Position numbers and translations under genes: made by a program. A stretch of DNA of 64,000 bases from Rothia sp. (in: high G+C Gram-positive bacteria). Lineage in GTDB: Bacteria > Actinomycetota > Actinomycetes > Actinomycetales > Micrococcaceae. The notes under the pieces were generated by a model. The model was not told the DNA's origin. It worked only from the letters and a program-made list of their open reading frames with translations, and made no database searches. The stretch covers positions 1 through 64,000 of the forward strand of contig JAUMWB010000002.1 in assembly GCA_030529845.1 (NCBI GenBank), in the 5' to 3' direction. Shown piece by piece: positions 34,158 to 41,938 of the stretch (within the stretch, counting starts at the first letter, position 1; each line of letters starts with the position of its first letter).

Positions 34158-36287
34158 ATGGCTTCTTCAAAGAATGTGCGAAAGAGGCGCCGTAGTCCCG
34201 GCGACCTTGTTCAGTTTATTGCGCTGAGCATCATTGCCGGTTTTATTGCGGCGCTGATTATGGTGCCGCCCACTACAGCTCTCAGTGCATCCATTAATGC
34301 ATCAATGAACTGGTTTAAGAGTCTGCCCGCCTCCCTGAGTGACGGACCGCTCTCTCAGCCGTCCGTCATCTACGCAAATGACGGAAAAACTGAGCTGGCA
34401 TCCTACTACGCCCAGAACCGCACCGAGGTGGCGCTGGATGATATTTCCCAGCACATGAAGGATGCAATTCTTTCGTCTGAAGACCGTAACTTCTACGATC
34501 ACGGCGCAGTTTCTCCTATGGGTATCGCCCGTGCCCTGGTCAATAACGTTATTAACCCCGAAGCCCGCCAGGGTGCTTCTACTCTGACCCAGCAGTACGT
34601 CAACAACCTTCTGATTGATGCCGCTGAGCAGGCGGGCACCGAGGCAGGTACCCTGGGTGCTAATAAGGACTACCTTGATAAGATCAAGGAAATTAAGCTG
34701 GCCATCTCGATGGAACAGAATCTCTCCAAGGACCAGATTCTTGAGGGCTACCTCAACATCATCAACCTGGGCGGTTCCAACTACGGTGTAGAGGCCGCAG
34801 CCTACTACTACTGGGGCATTTCAGCGTCAGAGCTCAGTATCTCCCAGTCGGCGATTCTGGCGGGCATGGTGGTTTCACCTAACGTCTACCGCCCCGATGT
34901 GAACCCCGAACTGTCCAAGGAACGCCGCGACGTAGTTCTGGGCACCATGCTCCGCGACGGCAAAATTACCGAGGACGAATACTCGGACGCCCTCAACGAA
35001 GAGATTACTCTCGATATTCACACCACCCCCATGGGCTGCTCCACCGCCGGCGACTTTGCGCATTTCTGTAGGTACGCAATATTTGATTTCCTGGGCGACG
35101 AGACCTACGGCGCCACCGAAGAGGACCGTGAAAATGCCCTCTACCGCGGCGGCTACAAGATCATTACCACCGTTGACCCTGACGCCCAGAAGGACGCCAA
35201 GACCCAGGTTGAGGCCACCCAGCCTTCCACCAACAACCCCGACCGTGTCAGCGCCGCTCTCGTTTCCGTTGCTCCCGGTACCGGCAAGATTATTGCCATG
35301 GCTCAGAATTCCGGCTACGGCCCTTCTGATACGAGCAACTTTGCTGATAACTACTTCAACTTCAATGCGGATGTGGATCATGGCGGTGTAGCGGGCTGGC
35401 AGCCCGGTTCAACCTTCAAGGCCGTGCTTCTAGCCCAGTGGATTAAGGACGGCAAGGGCGTCAACGCTACCATCGATGGCACCACTATCAGCTACCCGCA
35501 AAGTTTCCAGTGGCCTGCTAGCTGCCAGCCTGAGGGGCACGTGCTTTCAAGCTCTGGAACCGGCTACTCCTTCCAGAACGCAGATGGCTCAAGCCGAACC
35601 TGGGGCACAGTAGCCTACGGCCTGAAGAACTCCATTAACTCCTACGCCATTAAGATGGCGTCGGTGACCGATGCCTGCGCCATCAACGACCTTCGCGCCA
35701 AGCTCCGTATTACCGATGGCTTGGGCAATGACCCTTACAACATGAATAATCCTGCCTACCTGCTCGGTGGCTGGGAACGTGGCACCACTCCCCTCGCCAT
35801 GGCAGCGGCCTATGCTACTTTCGCGAGCGGTGGTACCTACTGCGAGCCTATGGCGCTGGAAAAGATTACCAAGGGCGATACCGAGGTCAAGACTTACGAA
35901 TCCACCTGTGAGCGCGTACTTGAAGAGGACGTTGCCAACGGTGTGAACTACGTGCTCAAGCAGGTTCTGGTAGACGGCTCGGGTTACCAGCGCGGCATTG
36001 GCCTGACCGATGCGTCCGCCGCTAAGACCGGTACTACCGATAACTCCGCCCACACCTGGACCGTTGGGTACACCCGGGGTCTCTCCACCGCGTCATGGGT
36101 GGGTAGCGTTGAAAATACCTCTCGCCCCCTCAATGGCCTTTCCATCAACGGTAGGGTTCTGAACTACGTGGACGGTGCTACTTACGCAGGTACCCAGTGG
36201 CAGAAGTTCATGCAGGCTCAGGCGAAGAACTACAACACCGATAGGTTCGATACTCCTTCGAACACGGTTCTTGGTACTAACCAGTAA
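34158..36287 (+). CDS. ponA: Class A penicillin-binding protein
   Basis: A bifunctional cell-wall synthase of 709 residues. A basic start (KNVRKRRRSPGD) precedes the membrane anchor (FIALSIIAGFIAALIMV). The glycosyltransferase domain shows AILSSEDRNFYDHGAV, with the catalytic glutamate, then GASTLTQQYVNNL. The transpeptidase has the nucleophile in GSTFK (SxxK), a second motif around KNSINSYAI (SxN) and KTGTTDNSAHTW. No PASTA domains follow, so it resembles the shorter PonA2-like type. Unusually for the family region in actinobacteria, no whiB gene lies beside it. It precedes a metallophosphoesterase by eight bases, the normal partner. Confidence 0.94.
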   Translation: MASSKNVRKRRRSPGDLVQFIALSIIAGFIAALIMVPPTTALSASINASMNWFKSLPASLSDGPLSQPSVIYANDGKTELASYYAQNRTEVALDDISQHMKDAILSSEDRNFYDHGAVSPMGIARALVNNVINPEARQGASTLTQQYVNNLLIDAAEQAGTEAGTLGANKDYLDKIKEIKLAISMEQNLSKDQILEGYLNIINLGGSNYGVEAAAYYYWGISASELSISQSAILAGMVVSPNVYRPDVNPELSKERRDVVLGTMLRDGKITEDEYSDALNEEITLDIHTTPMGCSTAGDFAHFCRYAIFDFLGDETYGATEEDRENALYRGGYKIITTVDPDAQKDAKTQVEATQPSTNNPDRVSAALVSVAPGTGKIIAMAQNSGYGPSDTSNFADNYFNFNADVDHGGVAGWQPGSTFKAVLLAQWIKDGKGVNATIDGTTISYPQSFQWPASCQPEGHVLSSSGTGYSFQNADGSSRTWGTVAYGLKNSINSYAIKMASVTDACAINDLRAKLRITDGLGNDPYNMNNPAYLLGGWERGTTPLAMAAAYATFASGGTYCEPMALEKITKGDTEVKTYESTCERVLEEDVANGVNYVLKQVLVDGSGYQRGIGLTDASAAKTGTTDNSAHTWTVGYTRGLSTASWVGSVENTSRPLNGLSINGRVLNYVDGATYAGTQWQKFMQAQAKNYNTDRFDTPSNTVLGTNQ

Positions 36288-36295
36288 GGACTCCC

Positions 36296-37249
36296 TTGAA
36301 TTCTCAGAATTCTCGTGGCGTGGCGGCTTCAGCTGACACTCTCGCCCAGACCCTTTCAGCGGTTCTGGCAGCGGGTGCTGTGGCTGGGGCCGCCACGGCC
36401 GCTTATGCCCACTATATTGAGCTCAACAACTTCCAGGTGCGCAGGGAAACCCTGCCCATTCTGCCGGCTGGCACCCCAGCCTTCAAGATTCTGCATATCT
36501 CGGATATGCATATGATTCCGGGGCAGGCTCGAAAAACCGCTTTTATGCATTCTCTGGCCGGGCTAGAGCCTGACCTGGTCATCAATACCGGCGATAACCT
36601 CTCCCACATGGACGGTCTCCCCGCCCTGCTAGAGGCCTTGGATCCCCTGCTGGATTTCCCGGGCGTCTATGTGCCGGGCTCTAACTGCTACTTTGCCCCG
36701 GTACCCAAGAACCCGGCCCGCTATCTCTGGAAGAAGAACACCGGGGACGAAGCTAACGACCAGACCCGCGCTGTGCTCCCCACCCAGGCCATGCACGATG
36801 CCTTCGATGCCCGCGGCTGGGTAGGGCTGATTAACCGCTATGAGACGCTCACCCTTGGAGGGCTGCGCCTAGAGTTTTCTGGGGTGGACGACCCCCACCT
36901 GGAGTACGACCGCCACCCCGGCTTCTCCCCCACCGCTTTCGACGCGGAGCCGGGGCCGAGCGTCCGCCTGGGTGTCTGCCATGCCCCCTACCTGCGCACC
37001 CTGGACCGCTTTGCGGACGACGGCGCCCAGGCTATCTTTGCGGGTCACACCCACGGCGGGCAGGTCTGCCTGCCTGGCGGACGGGCTCTGGTGTCCAACT
37101 GTGATTTGCCCCCGTCCCGGGCTAAGGGTCTCTCCTATCAGGGGGAGGTGCCCGTACAGGTGACGGCTGGGCTAGGCACCTCACGCTATGCCCAGGTGCG
37201 CCTCTTCTGCCCGCCCGAAGCTGTGCTGGTGACCCTTACCGCCCGGTAA
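36296..37249 (+). CDS. Membrane-anchored metallophosphoesterase
   Basis: A 317-residue calcineurin-type phosphoesterase in an operon with ponA (eight-base gap, TTG start). An N-terminal hydrophobic stretch (VLAAGAVAGAATAAYAHYI) suggests membrane attachment. The metal motifs are HISDMHM (D-x-H), VINTGDN (GD) and GHTHGGQ. The third motif, normally GNHD and GSND in actinobacterial relatives, reads PGSNCYF here: the catalytic-partner aspartate is replaced by cysteine. It may be UDP-diacylglucosamine or lipid phosphate related in role, but the substrate is unknown. Confidence 0.85.
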   Translation: MNSQNSRGVAASADTLAQTLSAVLAAGAVAGAATAAYAHYIELNNFQVRRETLPILPAGTPAFKILHISDMHMIPGQARKTAFMHSLAGLEPDLVINTGDNLSHMDGLPALLEALDPLLDFPGVYVPGSNCYFAPVPKNPARYLWKKNTGDEANDQTRAVLPTQAMHDAFDARGWVGLINRYETLTLGGLRLEFSGVDDPHLEYDRHPGFSPTAFDAEPGPSVRLGVCHAPYLRTLDRFADDGAQAIFAGHTHGGQVCLPGGRALVSNCDLPPSRAKGLSYQGEVPVQVTAGLGTSRYAQVRLFCPPEAVLVTLTAR

Positions 37250-37260
37250 CCTATCTGGTT

Positions 37261-37289
37261 TTTGCAGGAATGCAAATGTAAGATACATT
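37261..37289 (+). promoter_or_regulatory. Overlapping palindromes before the ABC exporter
   Basis: TTTGCA-GGAA-TGCAAA (37261-37276) and AATGTA-AGA-TACATT (37275-37289) end three bases before the ATG at 37293. A TAAGAT box (37279-37284) lies inside the second. This looks like a repressor site over a near-leaderless promoter; no regulator gene is adjacent. Confidence 0.5.
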
Positions 37290-37292
37290 ACT

Positions 37293-39158
37293 ATGGCTTC
37301 TCGACTACTGCGCGTCTCCCCCATACCAACCCCTCCCCCTGCGCCACCCGGTGCCCGCACCGAGCAGGACATCACCCTCTGGCAGTACTCCCGCCCCATT
37401 CGCGTCCGCTGGGTCTGTGGGCTTCTCGTAGCCCTCACCGCCGCCATCATCGCCATCTCTATTCCCCAGGTGCTGGGATGGATTGTCGATGCCATGCTCA
37501 CCGACCAGCCCACCGTGGGAGCAGTCTGGGCGGGCGGCGCCCTGGTATTTGCCCTGGGTCTGGCTCAGTCAGCCCTTTTCTTCCTGCGCAGGCAGCTGGT
37601 TATTGAGCCTGCCAGCACGGTTGAGAACACCATGCGCATTGACCTTTTTGACCGCCTGTTGCGTCTCCCCGTGGCCTTCCACGACCGCTGGCCCTCAGGT
37701 CAGCTGCTCACCCGAGCCATGAGCGACCTGGGCACCATTCGCCGCTGGACAGCCTTCGGCCTGATCCAGATCATTACCGTGGCGGTGCAGGTGACGGTGG
37801 GTAGCTTCTATATGTTCACCGGCTCCTGGCAGCTGGGCCTTGTCTTTCTTGCCAGTATGCCGCTGACTCTTTTCTGTGTTTGGCGGTTTGTGCTGACCTT
37901 TCGCACCCTCACCCGCCAGGCCCAGGAGCGCACCGGTGATTTGGCGACCACGGTTGAGGAGTCGGTTCAGGGTCTGCGCGTGCTCAAGGCGCTAGGACGC
38001 GGCCCCCATGCCCTGGCGGGGTTCCGGGCAGAGTCTCTAGAGCTGCTTGACCTTGAAGTTGCGCGCGGCAGGGCCATGGGCCGGGTCCGTATGCAGAGCA
38101 CCTTCATCAGCGGGGCATCCCTCTGTGTAGCCCTGCTCTGGGGCCTGCACCTGGTCAGCGAGGGGGCCATGACGGTCGGCGCTCTCACCAGCTATTTCGC
38201 TACCGCCACCATCCTCTTCACCCAGGTGGAGCGCTCGGGCATGCTGATTTCTATGTACCTGGCGTCGAGCGTTTCAATGGATCGCCACCGCCAGGTCATG
38301 GTGGGTGAAGCCGGCGAAGATATCGACCTTCTACCCGCCCACCGCGAGCGCCCCGGCGCGGCCGCGGCCCGCCTTGATTTTCAGGACGTCACCTTCAGCT
38401 ACGGCGCACAGGAGCAGCAGGTGCTCACCGGCTTTTCTGTGCAGGTGCAGCCGGGGGAGATTATTGCCCTGGTGGGCTCAACGGGGTCGGGCAAGTCTAC
38501 CGTCCTGCAGCTGGTGCAAAGACTGTATGATCCCACCTCAGGCAGTATCAGCTTGAACGGCCGAGACATTGCCTCTTTACCTCTGCCGGAGCTTCGCTCC
38601 CAGGTGTCAATCGCCTTTGAAGACCCCCTGCTGTTCTCAACCAGCGTGCGGGAGAATGTCCTGCTGGGGGTTGACCGCAGCGGGCTCAGCCCCGACCAGG
38701 AAGATGCCCTACTCCACCGGGCTCTGACCATAGCGGCTGCCGACTATGTCTACCAGCTTCCGCAGGGGCTGGACACCGTCATTGGTGAAGAGGGCATGAG
38801 TCTTTCAGGGGGTCAGCGTCAGCGCCTCTCGCTGGCCCGCGCTATCGCTGCGGCCCCGGCCGTCCTGCTGCTCGATGACCCCCTCTCGGCTCTCGATGTG
38901 GCCACCGAAGAAAAGGTGGTGGGTCTGCTCAAACAGGAGCTGACCGAAACCACCACCCTACTCACAGCCCACCGGCCCTCCACTGTGGCCCTGGCCGACA
39001 GGGTTGTGCTCTTGCAGCAGGGGCAGGTGGCAGCGGTGGGCACCCATATAGAGCTTCTGGACGATCCCGTCTACCGCGACCTCATGAGCACCGATACCAC
39101 CCTGCCTGCCGCAGGGCAGGACGCCGGCACCCCAGCCCACGAGAGCAAGGAGGGCTAG
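37293..39158 (+). CDS. Heterodimeric ABC exporter, subunit with degenerate Walker B
   Basis: A 621-residue half-transporter: six membrane helices (to about residue 310) then an ATPase domain. Walker A is GSTGSGKST, the signature is the perfect LSGGQRQR, and Walker B reads LLLDDPLSALD, with aspartate in place of the catalytic glutamate. The switch region TAHRPSTV keeps its histidine. This is the non-catalytic half of a TM287/288-like pair, completed by the next gene four bases downstream. Such pairs export drugs, lipids or peptides; the substrate is unknown. Confidence 0.9.
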   Translation: MASRLLRVSPIPTPPPAPPGARTEQDITLWQYSRPIRVRWVCGLLVALTAAIIAISIPQVLGWIVDAMLTDQPTVGAVWAGGALVFALGLAQSALFFLRRQLVIEPASTVENTMRIDLFDRLLRLPVAFHDRWPSGQLLTRAMSDLGTIRRWTAFGLIQIITVAVQVTVGSFYMFTGSWQLGLVFLASMPLTLFCVWRFVLTFRTLTRQAQERTGDLATTVEESVQGLRVLKALGRGPHALAGFRAESLELLDLEVARGRAMGRVRMQSTFISGASLCVALLWGLHLVSEGAMTVGALTSYFATATILFTQVERSGMLISMYLASSVSMDRHRQVMVGEAGEDIDLLPAHRERPGAAAARLDFQDVTFSYGAQEQQVLTGFSVQVQPGEIIALVGSTGSGKSTVLQLVQRLYDPTSGSISLNGRDIASLPLPELRSQVSIAFEDPLLFSTSVRENVLLGVDRSGLSPDQEDALLHRALTIAAADYVYQLPQGLDTVIGEEGMSLSGGQRQRLSLARAIAAAPAVLLLDDPLSALDVATEEKVVGLLKQELTETTTLLTAHRPSTVALADRVVLLQQGQVAAVGTHIELLDDPVYRDLMSTDTTLPAAGQDAGTPAHESKEG

Positions 39159-39162
39159 CACC

Positions 39163-40983
39163 GTGGCAGCACACACAATTTCCGACGCCGAAGATAAGAT
39201 CACGCTCAGCCGCGAAGAGGCCAAGATGGTGCGGCAGCGCTCGGTTGCCCTTCTGATTGATGTCCTACGGCCGGTGCGGGGTCATTTACTGTTCACTCTC
39301 TTCCTGGTCATCCTGGCAACTGCCCTGACCACCGCCATGCCCTGGCTGATTTCCACAGCCATTAACGATGCCTTAGAGCCTCTTCTCGTCGGGGACAGTA
39401 GCTACGCCATCACCCTAGCTGCCCTCTACGTAGCGGCTGCTTTGATCGCGGGCTTAGCCACCTACACCAACATTCTGCTCACCTATAAGATTTCCCAGAA
39501 AGTGCTTTTTGACCTGCGCCAGCGCATGTTTGAGCAGGCTCAGAAACTGTCTGTGGGCTTTCATGACACCTACACCTCAGGTCGGGTCATTTCCCGCCTG
39601 ACCAGCGACCTCGATACGATTCGCCAGTTCCTTGACTCCGGTCTCTCCGAGCTAGCAGCCATGCTGCTCTCTATCTCTTTTACCATGGTTGCTCTTTGTC
39701 TCATGGACTGGCGGGCAGGCCTGGCCCTGCTGGTCATGATGCTGCCCGTCGCCTGGCTGACCGCCTGGTTCCGCCGCGAATCTGAGCTTGCCTACCGGGC
39801 CCAGCGGGTGGCGTCCGCCCGTATCATCTCCCGCTTTGCCGAAACCTTCACCGGTCTGGCCGCCGTCAAGGCCTTCCGCGCCGAGGCAAGCTCCCGCGCA
39901 ACCTACGCGGACGCCGCTGAGGACTACCGAGTGCGCGTCATGCAGTCCATCAAGGTGCACGGCACCTACATGCCAGCCCTACAGGCCCTGGGTAACACCT
40001 TCGTGGCCATTGTGCTGGTCATTGGCGGTTACTCCATTCTGGGCGGCTCCATGCAGGCCGGAACCCTGCTGGCCCTGGTCATCTACGCCAACCGGGTCTT
40101 TGAACCCATCTTCATGCTCTCGGACTACTACAACATGTTCCAGTCGGCAGTCTCTGCCCTCGAAAAAGTCTCAGGCTTTCTCGCTGAAGAGCCTGAGGTC
40201 GCCGAGCCTGAGCGTCCGGCTCAACGCGAGACCCCAGCGACGGGGCACCTGGTCTTTGATGAGGTTGAGTTCGAATACGTCAGTGGACGCCCCGCCCTGC
40301 ACCGCCTGAACCTTGATATTCCTGCGGGTCAGCGCCTAGCCCTGGTGGGTGAAACAGGTGCTGGCAAGTCAACCATTGCCAAGCTCATCGCCCGCTTCTA
40401 CGACGTCACCCACGGTCAGCTGACCCTGGACGGGGTAGACCTGCGGGACCTCTCCGATGAGCAGCTGCGCCGGGAGGTTGTCATGGTCACCCAGGAGGCC
40501 TACCTCTTCAAGGGCACCGTGGCTGACAACATCCGCCTGGGCAACCCCGCCGCCAGCGACGAAGAGGTCTTTGAGGCAGCCCGAAAAGTCGGGGCTTACG
40601 ACTTCATCATGAGCCTGCCCCAGGGCTTTGACACCAACCTGTCAAAGCGCGGCGGGCGGGTTTCTGCCGGGCAACGTCAGCTCATCTCTTTTGCCCGTGC
40701 CTTCCTCGCCGACCCGGCCGTCCTGATTCTCGATGAGGCCACCGCCTCTCTCGATATTCCCACCGAAAAACTGGTACAGCGGGGCCTGGAGTCCCTGCTG
40801 GCCGGGCGCACCTCCGTGGTGATTGCCCACCGCCTCTCGACGGTGCTTACCGCCGACCGGGTGCTGGTGGTGTCGGACGGGCGTGTGGTTGAGGACGGCT
40901 CCCCCGCAGCCCTGGTGGAGGCCGGTGGACGCTTTGCCGCCATGGCCCGGGCCTGGGAAGAGAACAACAGCACCGAGGGCTAG
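39163..40983 (+). CDS. Heterodimeric ABC exporter, catalytic subunit
   Basis: A 606-residue half-transporter with GTG start, partner of the preceding gene. Six membrane helices are followed by an ATPase with Walker A GETGAGKST and Walker B LILDEATASLD with the catalytic glutamate. Its signature is altered to VSAGQRQL. In the dimer its Walker sites face the perfect LSGGQ of the partner (one good site), while its poor signature faces the partner's Asp-type Walker B (one dead site). This reciprocal pattern is what is known for asymmetric exporters. Confidence 0.91.
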   Translation: MAAHTISDAEDKITLSREEAKMVRQRSVALLIDVLRPVRGHLLFTLFLVILATALTTAMPWLISTAINDALEPLLVGDSSYAITLAALYVAAALIAGLATYTNILLTYKISQKVLFDLRQRMFEQAQKLSVGFHDTYTSGRVISRLTSDLDTIRQFLDSGLSELAAMLLSISFTMVALCLMDWRAGLALLVMMLPVAWLTAWFRRESELAYRAQRVASARIISRFAETFTGLAAVKAFRAEASSRATYADAAEDYRVRVMQSIKVHGTYMPALQALGNTFVAIVLVIGGYSILGGSMQAGTLLALVIYANRVFEPIFMLSDYYNMFQSAVSALEKVSGFLAEEPEVAEPERPAQRETPATGHLVFDEVEFEYVSGRPALHRLNLDIPAGQRLALVGETGAGKSTIAKLIARFYDVTHGQLTLDGVDLRDLSDEQLRREVVMVTQEAYLFKGTVADNIRLGNPAASDEEVFEAARKVGAYDFIMSLPQGFDTNLSKRGGRVSAGQRQLISFARAFLADPAVLILDEATASLDIPTEKLVQRGLESLLAGRTSVVIAHRLSTVLTADRVLVVSDGRVVEDGSPAALVEAGGRFAAMARAWEENNSTEG

Positions 40984-40995
40984 AAACCCGGTGAT

Positions 40996-41025
40996 TTGGC
41001 AGGCTTAAGACCGCCGCGCTATAAT
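40996..41025 (+). promoter_or_regulatory. Promoter of tRNA-Pro
   Basis: A -35-like TTGGCA (40996-41001), an 18-base spacer and a consensus -10 TATAAT (41020-41025), about 25 bases before the tRNA. Confidence 0.75.
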
Positions 41026-41049
41026 TGAGAGGTTGTTATACGCAACAAT

Positions 41050-41126
41050 CGGGATGTGGCGCAGCTTGGTAGCGCGCGTCGTTCGGGACGACGAGGCCGC
41101 AGGTTCAAATCCTGTCATCCCGACCA
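41050..41126 (+). tRNA. tRNA-Pro (CGG)
   Basis: A full cloverleaf of 77 bases with encoded CCA. The acceptor stem is CGGGATG/CATCCCG, the D arm GCGC-AGCTTGGTA-GCGC, the anticodon stem CGTCG/CGACG with loop TTCGGGA giving anticodon CGG, and the T arm GCAGG-TTCAAAT-CCTGT. The discriminator base is A. Confidence 0.97.
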
Positions 41127-41131
41127 AACAC

Positions 41132-41164
41132 AACCGCCCCTGACTCTAGTCGGGGGCGGTTTTT
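41132..41164 (+). terminator. Terminator of tRNA-Pro
   Basis: AACCGCCCCTGACT pairs with AGTCGGGGGCGGTT and continues into a T-run at 41160-41164. Confidence 0.9.
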
Positions 41165-41209
41165 CGCGCCTTTCTTGACTCCGTGCACGTCACACCTCGT
41201 CATAAATAC

Positions 41210-41239
41210 TTGCATTGTAAAGTTTACAGGGTGTAGTCT
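41210..41239 (+). promoter_or_regulatory. Promoter with internal operator for the FMN reductase
   Basis: A -35-like TTGCAT (41210-41215), an 18-base spacer and an extended -10 TGTAGTCT (TAGTCT at 41234-41239). The perfect palindrome TGTAAAGTTTACA (41216-41228) fills the spacer, the usual place of a repressor site. Confidence 0.6.
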
Positions 41240-41270
41240 AAAGAAAAATACAGATGTGAAAGGAAAACCA

Positions 41271-41831
41271 GTGTCACAGAAAGTTCTCGTTATCTCAGGC
41301 TCTGACCGCGACGGCTCCTTCAACACCCAGCTGGCAGAGCAGCTCGTTGAAGCCCTTGTAAACGAAGGGCAGAGCGCCGAGGTCTACGACTTCTCAGCCG
41401 TCCCCCTGCTCAGCCAGAACTCCGAGTTCCCCGCCCCCGCTTCCGTCGAGAAGCTTCGCGCCGACATCGCTAACGCGGCCGGACTGATTCTGGTCTCCCC
41501 CGAGTACAACGGCTCCTACCCCGCCCGTCTCAAGAACCTGATTGACTGGGCTTCACGCGCCGTCATCGCGGGCGACAACACCACCCCCACCGTTCTCAAC
41601 GGCAAGAAGGTGGGCGTAGCGTCAGTTGCCAACTCAACCTACGGCAAGTTCGTGCGCGAGAACCTGCGTAATCTGGTTCCCTACGTCCGAGCTGACCTGA
41701 TGGAGGGCGAAGGCCTGGGCATCCGTATTCCCGGTGAAGCCTGGGGCACCGGCAAGCTGGAGCTAGAAGAAGAGCAGAAGAAGAAGGTTGATCAGTTCGT
41801 GGCTGACTACCTCACGTTCCTGGCCGCCTAA
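41271..41831 (+). CDS. NADPH-dependent FMN reductase-family protein
   Basis: A 186-residue flavodoxin-fold oxidoreductase. VLVISGSDRDGSFNTQLAEQL holds the FMN phosphate loop, and LVSPEYNGSYPARLKNLIDW is the family signature. Members reduce FMN, quinones, azo dyes or chromate with NAD(P)H and act in redox stress. An upstream in-frame ATG at 41175 lies before the promoter; the GTG at 41271, behind GAAAGG, is the start. It is a single gene with its own operator-containing promoter and a terminator. The likely regulator is a redox or quinone sensor encoded elsewhere. Confidence 0.9.
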   Translation: MSQKVLVISGSDRDGSFNTQLAEQLVEALVNEGQSAEVYDFSAVPLLSQNSEFPAPASVEKLRADIANAAGLILVSPEYNGSYPARLKNLIDWASRAVIAGDNTTPTVLNGKKVGVASVANSTYGKFVRENLRNLVPYVRADLMEGEGLGIRIPGEAWGTGKLELEEEQKKKVDQFVADYLTFLAA

Positions 41832-41852
41832 GCCAGCTCAACTCAAGACATT

Positions 41853-41886
41853 GGGGCCTCCCTGTAGATCAGGGAGGCCCCTTCTC
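41853..41886 (+). terminator. Terminator between reductase and MMPL genes
   Basis: GGGGCCTCCCTG pairs with CAGGGAGGCCCC (41853-41881), followed by TTCTCT. It can serve both converging genes. Confidence 0.85.
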
Positions 41887-41938
41887 TATGGACCTGGCAG
41901 GTGGCTTCACCCGGCGAGATAGGCTCTGTGCTAAGGCC

